Positions 1-11,674 of a DNA stretch of 64,000 nt are shown piece after piece. Under the pieces are notes generated by a model. That model ran no database searches, had not been told where the DNA came from, and worked only from the letters and a program-made list of their open reading frames with translations. Within the stretch, counting starts at the first letter, position 1, and each line of letters starts with the position of its first letter. The position numbers and the translations under genes are program-made. The stretch comes from Geothermobacter hydrogeniphilus (GTDB lineage: Bacteria; Desulfobacterota; Desulfuromonadia; Desulfuromonadales; Geothermobacteraceae): the NCBI RefSeq assembly GCF_002898515.1, contig NZ_PPFX01000014.1, forward strand, positions 1 to 64,000. Reading direction: 5' to 3'.

Positions 1-2
1 GA

Positions 3-101
3 AAAGCCTACGGGTTTCGAACCCTCAAATGCCTGCAAATCGCCCTATATCACGAGCTTGGCAAGTTGCCGGAACCTGATTATCTCCACAGATTCTGCTG
101 A
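3..101 (+). mobile_element. C-terminal tail of a transposase, cut by the window edge
   Basis: An open frame enters from the left edge and stops at a TGA, giving 32 residues ending in LGKLPEPDYLHRFC. That ending resembles the C-terminus of DDE transposases, in my recollection of the ISL3 group. The family assignment rests on one short motif and is weak. The frame overlaps the 3' end of the convergent RelA/SpoT gene by 22 bases, which suggests the insertion lies directly against that gene. The remainder of the element is outside the window. Confidence 0.45.
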
Positions 102-1189
102 CGAGCCAGTTTTTCACACCCATCCTCAACCAAACGAATAAAATCCGTGGCATCAGAGAAATAGTTTTTGAATGCAAATCTAACTTCCTCTGAGGTATCT
201 GCTTTTACTAATACGATGTCAGTGCCAGGAAGTTCTTTTTCTAACTCAAATAGTGCGGCAAGTGCTTCAGTTGCGCTACGGAATGTCCGAACTTCAAGTT
301 CGCTCGACTCGTGAAAAATAAGGATAGAGTTTCGATTTGCACTAACTTCAGTGCTTGCTGTGTTTAATCCTCTTAGCATGTTCAATAGGTTCAATTTCGC
401 ATCAATATCAAGAAATTCTTTAACAACCTCGATATCCGATTTTTCCGAAAAAGGACCTTTTTTGTCTTCATATGCTCTAGCTAGGATTTCTGAAGCAAGT
501 GCCATAGCATGATTATAGCGATCATCGCCTTGCTCAAACTTGGGCTGGTTCTCAGTAATAAACCCTATTACTTCTACTGCAGTAGCCCATGCATGCTGAA
601 CTTCTGTTCGATATTGAATTTCAACCAGAAGTCCTTTTAGATGTTTTCCTGCCATAGAGTTGACATCGTATGAATAGACGTCGTGTATTCCTCGGTATCC
701 TGTGCTTTTTGGGTTAGCTATATAGTTATATTTATCCGGATCATTCTTTCTCTTATGATGAAACCGTGCTTTATGGAAATTCCCCCGGAATCTATTTAGG
801 GATTCAATATCTCTAAAGATTAAGCGGCATCCTGCAACATCATCCATTCTTGCAAGCTGCATTTCAGGGAAACGCGATAATTTGTCGAAAATAGTAGATT
901 GTCTCTTATGCCTTTGTGCAACCGTAATATCAGTACCACGAGTACGGTTACGTAATATAGCCTGAAACGTATTCAAAACAGCACGATGTGCTGCTCTCCA
1001 CTCTTCAATAACAAAATAGTCTTCGATATTTGCGGAGTTCTCTCGCACAGCATTTCCTGCCCGGTTTACTCTGGACTTAGACCCCCCTGGGAATTTGTCG
1101 TTTACTGTATTACTCAATGCAACCTCTTCATGTACGCCGAACGGTTCATGATAACCGGCGGCGACGCGAACTTGCGTGACCCACCGCAT
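80..1189 (-). CDS. RelA/SpoT-domain protein (small ppGpp synthetase type)
   Basis: About 345-369 residues, far shorter than full RelA or SpoT, with a single nucleotidyltransferase-type domain. Visible family motifs are the basic RHKRQSTIFDKL stretch, the acidic MDDVAGCRLIF motif, STGYRGIHDVY, and VEIQYRTEVQHAW. These match the (p)ppGpp synthetase fold. No HD hydrolase, TGS or ACT domain is visible, so a synthetase-only alarmone enzyme, or a toxin of that family, is expected in the cytoplasm. The ATG at 1189 lacks a ribosome site. A TTG at 1117 preceded by GAAGAGG is a better candidate and removes 24 poorly conserved residues. The gene is AT-richer than the core genes after 3.9 kb and sits beside transposase remnants, suggesting acquisition by transfer. 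Whether it is an active synthetase is not decided by sequence alone. Confidence 0.8.
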   Translation of the reverse strand: MRWVTQVRVAAGYHEPFGVHEEVALSNTVNDKFPGGSKSRVNRAGNAVRENSANIEDYFVIEEWRAAHRAVLNTFQAILRNRTRGTDITVAQRHKRQSTIFDKLSRFPEMQLARMDDVAGCRLIFRDIESLNRFRGNFHKARFHHKRKNDPDKYNYIANPKSTGYRGIHDVYSYDVNSMAGKHLKGLLVEIQYRTEVQHAWATAVEVIGFITENQPKFEQGDDRYNHAMALASEILARAYEDKKGPFSEKSDIEVVKEFLDIDAKLNLLNMLRGLNTASTEVSANRNSILIFHESSELEVRTFRSATEALAALFELEKELPGTDIVLVKADTSEEVRFAFKNYFSDATDFIRLVEDGCEKLARQQNLWR

Positions 1190-1302
1190 TTTTCAAAATT
1201 TTGCAGAAGTATTTTCCGTCCGCGTTGATTAAGTTGTCGCTATCTGCTGTTCCATTTTAACCGAAAATAAATTCGTCCTCATTTTCCATTTTTTAAATAA
1301 AA
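1190..1302. other. AT-rich gap between two minus-strand genes
   Basis: This 113-base stretch separates the RelA/SpoT-like gene from the upstream lipoprotein gene. It contains T-rich runs but no convincing hairpin terminator. It must hold the promoter of the RelA/SpoT-like gene if that gene is transcribed alone. No confident -35/-10 pair was found. Confidence 0.3.
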
Positions 1303-2076
1303 TTAGAATTTATCCAATAGCTCTGCCTTTTTCTTTTCATATTCTAGCTGTGTAATATATCCAGAATCTAGCATTTTTTTTAACTCAACTATTTTATTGA
1401 GTGTTTCATCTGCAGAACCACCAGACGATGCTTTTTGTGAGATCCCACCAGTATGTGGGGGGGCTGAGTTAGCTGCTATATTATTGTTTATCAGGGAATC
1501 AATGAATGATTGATCATTAAACAATTGAGTAATACCGTCCTGCAACGCATTATCTAATGCTTCTTTTGCATTTTCGCCTGTCATAAGTTGGATATTTTTC
1601 AGAGTGCCATGCGCAACAATTTGTCTTGTATATATTTTCAGTCCTGTTTTAGAGTACACTGATATTCCAATATTAAAATCTGCAAATGCATCACACGCAA
1701 AAAAACCAGGTTGGAAATTATTGTAGAATCGTGTTAAATCTCCTTTAATAAATACATTTGGATTATTCCCATACTTGAACCCTCTCGCCTTCAATTCATT
1801 TTTAATAGCATTGGCGATGGTTTGAGTAACACTCTCTGTCGTCCTTATCGGGGCCAATTCATTCCCAAAAGCGTTTTTCTTGCAACTTATTCTTGTTTTA
1901 TCGTCTCGATTGTCAGTAATTTCTAATTCTACAGTTACTTTATCTGCGCCTTTTATTAATTTCGATGAACTAATCGGCTTGTAATTAATTGAAACTCTCT
2001 CTGATGTCAAAGCACATCCAGTCAAACAAAGCAACGAAGAGATTAGTAATACCTGGAAAACATACCGAATTGTCAT
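1303..2076 (-). CDS. Outer-membrane-type lipoprotein with C-terminal SHOCT domain
   Basis: 257 residues. The N-terminus has a lipoprotein signal peptide with lipobox LTGC (Cys about 21). The body, with KVTVELEITDNRDD and a repeated amphipathic beta pattern, resembles YajG-type and related lipoproteins of unknown role. The last 30 residues (LNKIVELKKMLDSGYITQLEYEKKK, shortened here) carry the pattern of a SHOCT short helical oligomerisation domain. The start has a strong AGGAGGGGAG ribosome site 2-6 bases upstream. Low GC and position beside a transposase relic point to an accessory gene. No partner is evident, and the function is unknown. Confidence 0.75.
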   Translation of the reverse strand: MTIRYVFQVLLISSLLCLTGCALTSERVSINYKPISSSKLIKGADKVTVELEITDNRDDKTRISCKKNAFGNELAPIRTTESVTQTIANAIKNELKARGFKYGNNPNVFIKGDLTRFYNNFQPGFFACDAFADFNIGISVYSKTGLKIYTRQIVAHGTLKNIQLMTGENAKEALDNALQDGITQLFNDQSFIDSLINNNIAANSAPPHTGGISQKASSGGSADETLNKIVELKKMLDSGYITQLEYEKKKAELLDKF

Positions 2077-2445
2077 ACTCCCCTCCTAATATATATTCGT
2101 AATTTTGGGACACCACACGTACTTGTGCATTTACCCGAGTCAACATTCATTTTTTCCCGTGCCCCTCCTTTGCAGGAATAAAGTAGATATCTATGGAAAG
2201 CTAACCCCGCTGGCAAACTTTCCCTCAGAGCGGTTCGAAATAGTCCTTGTTTACTTAAGAAGCGAACGAGCCCGTAGAAAAACCCTCCCACAAGAGCAAT
2301 CCCCGTTTGCCTGATTGATTTTTTTCTTTCCGAAATCCGCCCGTCAGGTGTGACCTGTTCAGGCGATAACCGTCTCCTCAGTGTGAATTGTCGGAGATTC
2401 TACCGTTTATCAGCCGATTTGGCTCCCTTTTTTCTCTTTTTTGCC
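2077..2445. other. Non-coding AT-rich gap
   Basis: No reading frame here has a recognisable protein or a good ribosome site. It contains the upstream region of the SHOCT lipoprotein gene and then sequence of no clear function. The short frames on both strands look random. Confidence 0.4.
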
Positions 2446-2610
2446 TTAAATCATCCCAAATCGGTGAATCTTTGTCATGTTGTGCAACATGGTCATCATC
2501 TGCCACTGGCCGTTGACCTTCTTCTTGCCCCGCAGGCTGAATCTCTTGATGCCGATGGCGTCGGTGATGTGGCAAACCTTGATGTTGACCTCTCGCATAT
2601 CGGACAAAAC
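2446..2610 (-). pseudogene. Transposase remnant, C-terminal fragment
   Basis: Read on the minus strand, about 50 residues (ending GKKKVNGQWQMMTMLHN then MTKIHRFG) resemble the end of DDE transposases, where a KV-x-x-QW block is followed by HN-x-x-K. This pattern is seen in IS1182/IS5-type enzymes. The upstream catalytic regions are absent, so it is a relic. Attribution to a specific IS family is uncertain. Confidence 0.45.
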
Positions 2611-2868
2611 GGAATGTATTAAAAACAAACCTATGACGATGGGTGGAACTAAGTGGCAAACAAGGGAAAGGAGACGCCGGTTGGCGGATCGGTCAGGATG
2701 GTGTGTTGGATATCCCCCTCCCTGGATACCTCGACTGTCGTAGAACACTGTTTGCCAGGATAGAAAAATTCTCAGGGTCTGTCAATCACCCATGAACGTG
2801 GTATTAAGATATTTTTAACGCCAAGACTGGCGAGAGTTGGGCAGCCATCTTGCACAGCTGGCTGGACG

Positions 2869-2904
2869 ACCGCCTGCGGATGGGCATATTGGCATCCGGC
2901 GGTC
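2869..2904. repeat. Short inverted repeat upstream of the split four-helix-bundle gene
   Basis: CCGCCTGCGGATG pairs with CATCCGGCGG across a short loop, giving a stem of about ten base pairs with one bulge. It lies about 90 bases upstream of the start codon of the interrupted gene. No T-run follows, so it is not a clear terminator. Its function is unknown. Confidence 0.35.
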
Positions 2905-2994
2905 TGCTCATATCGGGAGGGTTGCTGCAAAGACGATTTGCTGCCCACCCTCCTGGAGGGTACGGAACACATTTGCTCAAAGGAGGGGGGGCTG

Positions 2995-3831
2995 ATGTCT
3001 GGACTGATCCCGCGACATGGTGGATACCGCAATCTGAAAAGCTTCCAGGTGGCGCAACTGGTCTACGACGTGACGGTCCGGTTCTGCGACAAGTACACCT
3101 GAATCAGTGGGTTTATGCCGGATGAAGAGTGCAGGTGCTTGGCCTGAATGCGCTTTTCAAAAATCTGAGGCGCACCCTTAGGTTCGCCGGTGATTTTTGG
3201 GAAGCGCAGGCAGGTCAATGACTTGTGCTATTCGCCGGTAATAAGCCCCCTGCTTCAGGTTATAGACCGTTTCAGCCGGACGAAAGATCAGATGGTTCAG
3301 GCGGCGCGCAGCGGGGTACAGAACATCGCGGAGGGTTCGCAGGCTTCGGCCACATCGAAGAAGACCGAACTCAAGCTGACACAGGTGGCCCGGGCGAGCC
3401 TGGAAGAGCTGAAGCTCGACTATGAGGATTTTCTGCGACAGCGGAAATTGCCCATGCTGGAACCGCAGCACCCTGCGCTGATGCGCTTCAAGGCTCTGAA
3501 GCCGCAAACCCTGAAAGAGGTTCAGGCCTGGGTTGCCGCGGAGCGGAAAAGATTCCTGGACGAACAGGGACTGACACGGAGGCTGGACAGGGAGACACGG
3601 ACTGTCCCGGAGCGGTCGGGCCTTGCCGGGTCCGTGAACGTCGCTGCACGTCCGTGCGGGTCCCTCTCTTCTGCCTGCCTGGCCGCGAACGCCGCTCTTT
3701 CGTTGCTGAATCTGGCCTGTTACCTTCTCGATCGCCAGGTGAAGCGCCTGGCCCTGGATTTTGAGAACGAAGGGGGCTTTTCCGAACGCCTCTATCGTGT
3801 GCGCAGCGCAAAACGCAGGCAGAAGTCATAA
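2995..3831 (+). pseudogene. Four-helix-bundle protein gene interrupted by a 162-bp mobile element
   Basis: The 5' part starts at ATG 2995, after a GGAGGGGGG ribosome site, and encodes SGLIPRHGGYRNLKSF and then VAQLVYDVTVRFCDKY before the element at 3098-3259. The 3' part resumes in register as IDRFSRTKDQMVQAARSG and continues to the stop at 3831. Removing the element restores one frame (DKY-IDR), matching four-helix-bundle suffix-domain proteins related to 23S rRNA intervening-sequence proteins. The distal part has ELKLTQVARASLEELKLDYEDF-type helices (shortened here) and LLNLACYLLDRQVKRL near the end. Translation now stops a few codons into the element, so the product is broken. These proteins have no agreed biochemical role; diversity-generating-element accessory proteins share the fold. 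Confidence 0.8.
3098..3259 (-). mobile_element. 162-bp MITE-like element, copy 1 (reverse orientation, in a gene)
   Basis: On the minus strand this copy runs from CCTGAAGCAGGGGG to CCCACTGATTCAGG and aligns over its whole length with the copies at 10745, 33567, 39653 and 58208. It is the most diverged full copy. It interrupts the four-helix-bundle gene. The flanks GTACA and TTATA are not a perfect target duplication, consistent with decay. The internal arms at 3150-3165 and 3192-3207 pair over 16 positions when G-U pairs are allowed. Confidence 0.85.
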
Positions 3832-3954
3832 CCCATCCGCCGGCCCGTTCGGGCTGGCAGATCAGAACTCCGCAGGCTGAAATATCTTTATCCCGGCTCT
3901 TCCCGCCTGTGCTAAAATCCGCGCCTTCGCAACAACCGAACCACTGGAGGAAAC

Positions 3955-6237
<2,283 letters not shown>

Positions 6238-6311
6238 GCTGGAAGGCTGGAAGATTCGGCAGACCTGCCTTGCCAGGTAGGGTATAATGTCGCCACGAAA
6301 GGAAAGTGCCT

Positions 6312-7196
6312 ATGTCCGCAGCTGACAAAACCGTCGACCTTCACCTCCATTCCACCTGTTCCGACGGCCTGATGACCCCGGAAGAGGTGGTGACGCTGGC
6401 GGCCGAGCGCGGGGTGGCGGCCATCGCCCTGGCCGACCATGACAATGTCGACGGCATCGACGCGGCGCTGGCGACCGGTGAGCGGCTGGGGGTCGAGGTG
6501 ATCTCCGGGGTCGAGTTGTCGGTCATCTGGGAGGATCTGCAGGATGTGCATCTGCTCGGTTACGGCTTCGATCATCACCACCCGCGGCTGACCGCCAGCC
6601 TGGCCGAATTCCGTGATTTCCGCGCCGGGCGCAACGAACGGATCGTCGAGCGGGTGAACGACAGACTGGCGGAGCAGGGACGGACGCCGATTTCTTTCGA
6701 GCGGGTGCGGCAACTGGCCGGCGGCACCTTCGGCCGCCCGCATATCGCCCGGGCGCTGCTGGAGGCGGGGCATGTCAAGACCATGGAAGAGGCGTTCAAG
6801 AACTACCTGGTCAGCTGCAATATCCAGAAACGCTTCTTCCCGGTTGCCGAGGCGATCGACCTGATTCACGATGCCGGCGGGGTCGCGGTGCTGGCCCATC
6901 CCCCCTACATTCCTGGAGGTCGTGAGACTTTCCGCCGCATTCTCGACGACCTGCAGCCGAAAGGTCTCGACGGGGTCGAGGTTTACAACGGCGGCGCCGG
7001 AGTCGAGGAGACCTTCTGGTATCTCACCGAAACCCGCCGGCGGGGCCTGCTGGTGACCGGCGGCTCCGACGATCACGGCAACGGCGACTCCGAACAGGAT
7101 GCCGCCGGGGCACGCCTCGGTTCGCTGAATGTACCCTACGATTGCCTTGCGGAACTGCGGTGTAAGCTTGAATCGGCGGGTTGTACCTGCCGGTGA
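6312..7196 (+). CDS. PHP-domain phosphoesterase, RNase AM (YciV/TrpH) family
   Basis: 294 residues. PHP metal motifs are clear: HLHSTCSDGLMT near the N-terminus, LADHDNVDG about 35, HLLGYGFD, VLAHPPY about 195 and TGGSDDHGN about 250. This is the TrpH/YciV branch, where E. coli RNase AM is a 5'-3' exonuclease acting on short RNA and 3',5'-bisphosphates. I chose ATG 6312 because AGGAAAG is correctly spaced; the upstream GTG at 6306 overlaps the ribosome site. It lies 74 bases downstream of tex and converges with the hybrid kinase gene. Confidence 0.9.
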   Translation: MSAADKTVDLHLHSTCSDGLMTPEEVVTLAAERGVAAIALADHDNVDGIDAALATGERLGVEVISGVELSVIWEDLQDVHLLGYGFDHHHPRLTASLAEFRDFRAGRNERIVERVNDRLAEQGRTPISFERVRQLAGGTFGRPHIARALLEAGHVKTMEEAFKNYLVSCNIQKRFFPVAEAIDLIHDAGGVAVLAHPPYIPGGRETFRRILDDLQPKGLDGVEVYNGGAGVEETFWYLTETRRRGLLVTGGSDDHGNGDSEQDAAGARLGSLNVPYDCLAELRCKLESAGCTCR

Positions 7197-7216
7197 TACG
7201 GCGTCTGGAATCCGGG

Positions 7217-9514
7217 TCAGTGTCCCACGGCATCCCACAGGGTCGGTGACGAAACATCCTTGTCGGTATTCTGTGTCCGGGTCGGCTGAGAGTCATTTCC
7301 GCTTCCCTCTCGGCGATCGAGCACCTGGCGTACCGCCCCGGCCAATTCCTGTGATCTGCAGGGTTTATGCAGGTAGTGGTCGAAGCCGAGATGATGAGCA
7401 TCTTCAGGCGAACAGCTTTCGCTGTATCCGGTGCAGATGATGACCGGGAGGGTGGGGTTGAGATCGCGGATCGCCAGGGCCAGTTCAGAACCGCTCATTC
7501 CCGGCATGTTCTGGTCGGTTATCAGCAGGTCAAAGCTGAAAATTTCTTTCATCGCTTCCTTCAGGGCGGTTTCCGGTTTCTCGGCCGTCGTCACCCGGTA
7601 ACCGAGGTCTTCCAGCAGGGTCTGCCAGGCCAGGAGAATGGCGGGCTCATCGTCAACCACCAGAATCCGTTCCTTGCCGCCGGGCAGTTCGCCAGTGGTT
7701 TCCTCCAGCGGGAGATTGTCAAAATCGCAGCAGGGAAAGCGGACCTCGAACGTTGTGCCGTTATCGGGGGAACTTTGGACATTCAGGGTTCCGTGATGGT
7801 TTCGGACGATTCCGTGTACCATGGCCAGCCCTATTCCCGTTCCTTGGCCGGCCTCTTTTGTCGTGAAGAATGGTTCAAAAATATGCTCAAGGATATCGGC
7901 CGGGATCCCTGGCCCGTTGTCGCTGACCTTGAGTACGGCCTGCGCACTCTCGTCCTGTTTCACTCGGATTTCAAGGCGCCCTTTGTCGCCCATGGCCTGG
8001 ACGGCGTTGGTGCAGAGATTGAGAATCAACTGGTGCAGTTGGGTGGCGTTGGCTTCGACCCAGAGATTCGAAGCGTCGATATTCATGCAGATATCGATAC
8101 CCGCCGGTGTTGAGGCCCTGACCAGTTTCATGGCCTCGCTGACCGACTCGGCCAGGTTGACCGGTTGCCGTTTCTGTTTGTCCTGACGGCTGAAAGCCAG
8201 GATCTGCCCGACCAGATCCTTGGCGCGGTTGCCGGCTTTGAGGATTTCTTCCAGCAGGGGACGGGTCTCATGATCCTCTGCCAGGCGCATATGGGCCAGA
8301 TCGGCAAAGCAGATGATCGGCATCAGGATGTTGTTGAAATCGTGGGCGATACCTCCGGCCATGGCGCCAAGGGCCTCCATCTTCTGAGTCTGGCGCAGTT
8401 GCGCCTCAAGCTGAGCTTTTTCGCGTTCCGTCTTTTGCCGGGCCAGGATGTCGTGACGCAGGGCGTCGTTCGTTTTCTGCAGTTCCGCGGTTCGCTGGGC
8501 GACCCGGGCTTCCAGTTCACGGGTATGGTTCCGCTGGGTTCTGGCCATGTGAGCGAAGGTCCGGTTGAGCAGTCCGAATTCATCCGCTCGGTTCAAGTCG
8601 AGCTTCAACTCTTGCTCGCTCCCCTTTTCAAGCAGGGACGCGGCCCTTGTCAGACGATGGATCGGCCCGGTGAGTCCCTTGATCAGGCGTTGCAGAATCG
8701 TCAGCAGGATCAGGTAGAGGAGCAGGGCCAGCCCCGTGATCTGCATGCCGGTACGCCAGAAACTGTGTTGCAGGGGTTTGAGCGGCAGCAGCACTGAAGT
8801 ACACAGCTGATGCTCTTCATTGTCGACGCAGCGGCTGAGGGATCGATACCCGGTCCCGGACAGAGTGATGGTGGCATCTTTTTCCGTCGAGGACAGTTCG
8901 GAGAAGATGTTGTCCGGCGGGCTTTCCAGGTTGCTGAGAAAGACCCGGCCGTCAAGTGTCAAAAGGAAATTGTCGAACAGGCTGGTCGGGGCATGGTGCC
9001 CGATGGTCTCCAGGGTCAGTCGCTCGCCGCCGACGATATAGCCGATCAGTTTTTCTCCCCGCTGGATAGTCGACCGGGTGCACAGAACGGCTCCCTGACC
9101 TTCGGTAAGCAGGTGAGTTCCCGGGGCATCAAAGCAGCTTTGCGGCAGTTTCGCGGTTGCCGCCAGAAGATGACCTGACGGGGTGAAAACCTGCAGGGCC
9201 GAAATGTCCAGCGCCCGGCTTTGGCGTTGCAGGTAATTTTGCAGCTGCGGAAGGATCTTGAGGTCGCTGGTGATCTGCAGGGTATTGTCATTGGCCAGAC
9301 CGGCGACCCCTTGCTCGAGACTGTTGCGCAGGTGCTTCTGCAGCAATGTCAAGGCTCCCAGGTCGGCTTCGAGTCGCTGACTGAAGTTATGGTTGAGCTG
9401 CCGGTTGATCATGCCGTCGAATAACAGGACGGATGCCAACAACGGTACAATGAGTGCGATCGAAATCAGCAGTGTCAGTTTCTGTCGGAAATGGAGTCGG
9501 GTGAGAAAATTCAT
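7217..9514 (-). CDS. Hybrid sensor histidine kinase with C-terminal receiver
   Basis: 765 residues. TM1 is at about 12-32, then a periplasmic sensor of about 220 residues, TM2 at about 255-280, HAMP, a coiled coil (about 330-380), HisKA with the H-box [15 protein letters not shown] (His about 390), HATPase with [11 protein letters not shown] and [12 protein letters not shown], and a receiver with VDDE and [10 protein letters not shown] (phospho-Asp about 668) and the lysine in LHKPC. The HDFNN box is typical of kinases that pass phosphate to an NtrC-like or attached receiver. It lies 13 bases after a substrate-binding-protein gene on the same strand, so that protein probably presents ligand to the sensor domain. 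The signal is unknown. Confidence 0.93.
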   Translation of the reverse strand: MNFLTRLHFRQKLTLLISIALIVPLLASVLLFDGMINRQLNHNFSQRLEADLGALTLLQKHLRNSLEQGVAGLANDNTLQITSDLKILPQLQNYLQRQSRALDISALQVFTPSGHLLAATAKLPQSCFDAPGTHLLTEGQGAVLCTRSTIQRGEKLIGYIVGGERLTLETIGHHAPTSLFDNFLLTLDGRVFLSNLESPPDNIFSELSSTEKDATITLSGTGYRSLSRCVDNEEHQLCTSVLLPLKPLQHSFWRTGMQITGLALLLYLILLTILQRLIKGLTGPIHRLTRAASLLEKGSEQELKLDLNRADEFGLLNRTFAHMARTQRNHTRELEARVAQRTAELQKTNDALRHDILARQKTEREKAQLEAQLRQTQKMEALGAMAGGIAHDFNNILMPIICFADLAHMRLAEDHETRPLLEEILKAGNRAKDLVGQILAFSRQDKQKRQPVNLAESVSEAMKLVRASTPAGIDICMNIDASNLWVEANATQLHQLILNLCTNAVQAMGDKGRLEIRVKQDESAQAVLKVSDNGPGIPADILEHIFEPFFTTKEAGQGTGIGLAMVHGIVRNHHGTLNVQSSPDNGTTFEVRFPCCDFDNLPLEETTGELPGGKERILVVDDEPAILLAWQTLLEDLGYRVTTAEKPETALKEAMKEIFSFDLLITDQNMPGMSGSELALAIRDLNPTLPVIICTGYSESCSPEDAHHLGFDHYLHKPCRSQELAGAVRQVLDRREGSGNDSQPTRTQNTDKDVSSPTLWDAVGH

Positions 9515-9527
9515 GAATTCGTATTTT

Positions 9528-10592
9528 TTAACGGTAGATATGGTCAGCAGCGGTCAGTAGCGGCATTGGTATCTGCAGCCCCAATTCTTTGGCGCGGGTG
9601 AGGTTGAAGACAATGGCGTAATCCGGGGCATCAACGATGGCCAGGTCACCTGCGCGGCGTCCTTCAAGAATCCAGCCGACCTGGCGTCCGGCGACGGCGC
9701 CCATTTTGCGAAAATCAACAGCGGCTCCACCGAACAGGCCGAGTTTGGAGAAGTAGTAATTGAGTGCCATCTCCGGCTTGGTGCTGTGGGCGATGGTCCA
9801 GGGAAAAATCTGTCTGGCGGTGCGGGTGGTTCCGTCGGCGGTGGGAAGCCGCACGGCAACCGGATAGATGGCGACCACTTCAGGGTTCTCGTTGAGTTGC
9901 CGGATCAGGTTCTGGTACTCGCCGAAGGTTTTTACCTGACGTTCTTCCCATTGCAGGCCGGCAATTTGACGAGCTTGACCGAGTTCTATCCGGAATTGTT
10001 TGCTGAGTGCTTTTCCGGTGGGAGAATCATCCGTGATGCCGACCACCTTGCCGCCCCGCAGCCCCGGAAAGGCCGCCGCCAGGACTTCAAGGGAGTGTTT
10101 GAGATACAATTTTTCATAAACGCCGGTGATATTGCCCTCCGGATGCTGGCGCGACGTCATGAAACGACGCATCCGGTTGTAATCTTCCGGTTGGCCGTTC
10201 AGGCCGGAAAAGACCACGGGGACCGGGCCCCCGGCCAGGGCCAGACCGACTTCCCGGAACGCATTGTCATCGAACGTGAGAACGATATCGGGATTGAATT
10301 GACGAATTTTCTCAAGGGCCGCCAAGCCTCTTTGATGAATTTCATCCGGGGATGTGTAGCGGCTTTTGGTCTGCATGTAGAATCGGCCGAGGATCAGGTT
10401 TTCACCTTCAATCCAGCCACTGTCGCGAAGCTCGTTCAGCGCCCCGGTTTCCTGGGGAGCGCCGCAGACGTTGTCACAGTCGTAGCTTGCCACCAGAAAG
10501 AGTCGTGCGGGGTTGTTGGCTCCGGTTGCCGAGACATTGACGGAGACACAGAGAACAAACACGATAACCGCAAAAAAGAAACCCCGTTTCAT
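9528..10592 (-). CDS. ABC-type periplasmic substrate-binding protein paired with the kinase
   Basis: 354 residues with a cleavable signal peptide (hydrophobic 4-20, cleavage near VSA). The mature part has the ABC_sub_bind (PF04392) pattern: LFLVASYDCDNVCG, NPDIVLTFDDNAFREVG, GPVPVVFSGLN, KVVGITDDSPTGK and YAIVFNLTRAKELGLQIP near the end. No permease or ATPase gene adjoins it. It probably works as a sensory binding protein for the downstream hybrid kinase rather than in import; this is inference from context. Start ATG 10592 has GGAG five bases upstream; the earlier GTG is too close to that site. Confidence 0.88.
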   Translation of the reverse strand: MKRGFFFAVIVFVLCVSVNVSATGANNPARLFLVASYDCDNVCGAPQETGALNELRDSGWIEGENLILGRFYMQTKSRYTSPDEIHQRGLAALEKIRQFNPDIVLTFDDNAFREVGLALAGGPVPVVFSGLNGQPEDYNRMRRFMTSRQHPEGNITGVYEKLYLKHSLEVLAAAFPGLRGGKVVGITDDSPTGKALSKQFRIELGQARQIAGLQWEERQVKTFGEYQNLIRQLNENPEVVAIYPVAVRLPTADGTTRTARQIFPWTIAHSTKPEMALNYYFSKLGLFGGAAVDFRKMGAVAGRQVGWILEGRRAGDLAIVDAPDYAIVFNLTRAKELGLQIPMPLLTAADHIYR

Positions 10593-10598
10593 TGGCAC

Positions 10599-10744
10599 TC
10601 CGAAATAAATTAATTTTTAAAAACAGTATGTTGTCTGCTCCTTATCGGAAGAATAACAGGATTGTTTAGATCTGTGGCATGGATTGTAAAATTATTTTTT
10701 ATTAAACGGTAGGCAGGGGAGGTTGCTGGATGTCGTGGCTGGAA
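10599..10744. other. AT-rich promoter region of the binding-protein/kinase operon
   Basis: This is the gap upstream of the minus-strand operon, with AT runs suitable for a promoter. I did not find a convincing -35/-10 pair. Its last five bases, TGGAA at 10740-10744, are the left copy of a mobile-element target duplication. Confidence 0.35.
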
Positions 10745-10907
10745 CCTGAATCAGTGAGCCCCTTGTCGGCGGATAGCACAAAGTCATGGATCTGCCTGAG
10801 CTTCCCAAAAATCACCAGCGAACCTATGGGTGCGCTTCAGATTATTGGAAACCTCATTCAGACCAAGTACTTGCACTCTCCATCCAACAGGTACTCACTG
10901 ATTCAGG
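10745..10907 (+). mobile_element. 163-bp MITE-like element, copy 2, with TGGAA target duplication
   Basis: It begins CCTGAATCAGTGAG and ends CTCACTGATTCAGG, a 14-base inverted repeat extending imperfectly to about 28 bases. TGGAA flanks it exactly at 10740-10744 and 10908-10912. One extra A in the left third explains 163 instead of 162 bases. The internal hairpin has one mismatch here (GATTATTGG). No coding capacity. It lies between the kinase-operon promoter and the 3' end of mntP. Confidence 0.9.
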
Positions 10908-10952
10908 TGGAATTTTGTCTTGGAGGGACGATATGCCGAAAGAGATGAGCTT

Positions 10953-11513
10953 TCAGCTGGTCAGGTGTTCGATGAGGATCTTCAGGCCGATGCCGATCAG
11001 CACCAGGCCGCCGATGATTTCCACCGGTTGCCCCCAGCGGTCGCCGAGACGCCGGCCGAGCAACATGCCGACCACGGTCAGGATTCCGGCCACCAGGCCG
11101 ATGACCAGGGCCGGGAACCAGATCGAGACACCGAGCATCGCCAGGGTCAGTCCGACCGCCAGGGCGTCGATGCTGGTGGCAACCGACAGCATCACCATCG
11201 TCCAGCCGCGGGTCGGGTCGCCGCGGACCTCCTCCCCGTCATGGTGAAGGGCTTCCCACAGCATGCGGCCGCCGATGAAAGTGAGCAGGCCGAAGGCGAT
11301 CCAGTGATCGACCGCGACGATCCACCGCTGTATCGCCAGACCCGCCAGCCAGCCGATGACCGGCATCAGCGCCTGGAAAAGGCCGAAATGCCAGCCGAGC
11401 CGGAACAGGTGGCGGCCGGTCAGTGTCGGCAGACTCAATGAGCTGGCCAGCGCCACGGCGAAAGCGTCCATTGCCAGCGCCAGGGCAAGGCCGAAGAGAG
11501 TGATCAGGTCCAT
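10953..11513 (-). CDS. mntP: Manganese efflux pump MntP
   Basis: 186 residues with six predicted membrane helices and the two conserved acidic helices of the MntP (UPF0059) family: LALAMDAFAVALASSL near the N-terminus and SVATSIDALAVGLTLAMLG in the second half. It exports Mn2+ across the inner membrane. I chose ATG 11513 because AGGAG lies six bases upstream; an in-frame ATG 27 bases further up lacks a site. mntP is often under a yybP-ykoY Mn riboswitch, but I could not recognise one in the 120-base leader. Monocistronic, divergent from the DsbC-like gene. Confidence 0.95.
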   Translation of the reverse strand: MDLITLFGLALALAMDAFAVALASSLSLPTLTGRHLFRLGWHFGLFQALMPVIGWLAGLAIQRWIVAVDHWIAFGLLTFIGGRMLWEALHHDGEEVRGDPTRGWTMVMLSVATSIDALAVGLTLAMLGVSIWFPALVIGLVAGILTVVGMLLGRRLGDRWGQPVEIIGGLVLIGIGLKILIEHLTS

Positions 11514-11674
11514 GCGGGTCTCCTGCGGCGGAAGCGGCATTTAAACACTCCCCGGAGGACGGGTCAATCCCGCGCCGATCCCGTGACGATACTCTTGCCA
11601 CAAGCGGGACGGCAGTTTATTATGAACCGCTTTGCAAGCCCGCTGACAGAACCGAATGAACAGGAGCTGACCTG

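Noticed and set aside
986-1228. 80-residue frame on the plus strand opposite the RelA/SpoT-like gene
   Set aside because: Antisense to a supported gene, no ribosome site or homology.
11514-11640. Mn2+ (yybP-ykoY) riboswitch ahead of mntP
   Set aside because: The leader is short and the conserved loop sequences of that class were not seen.
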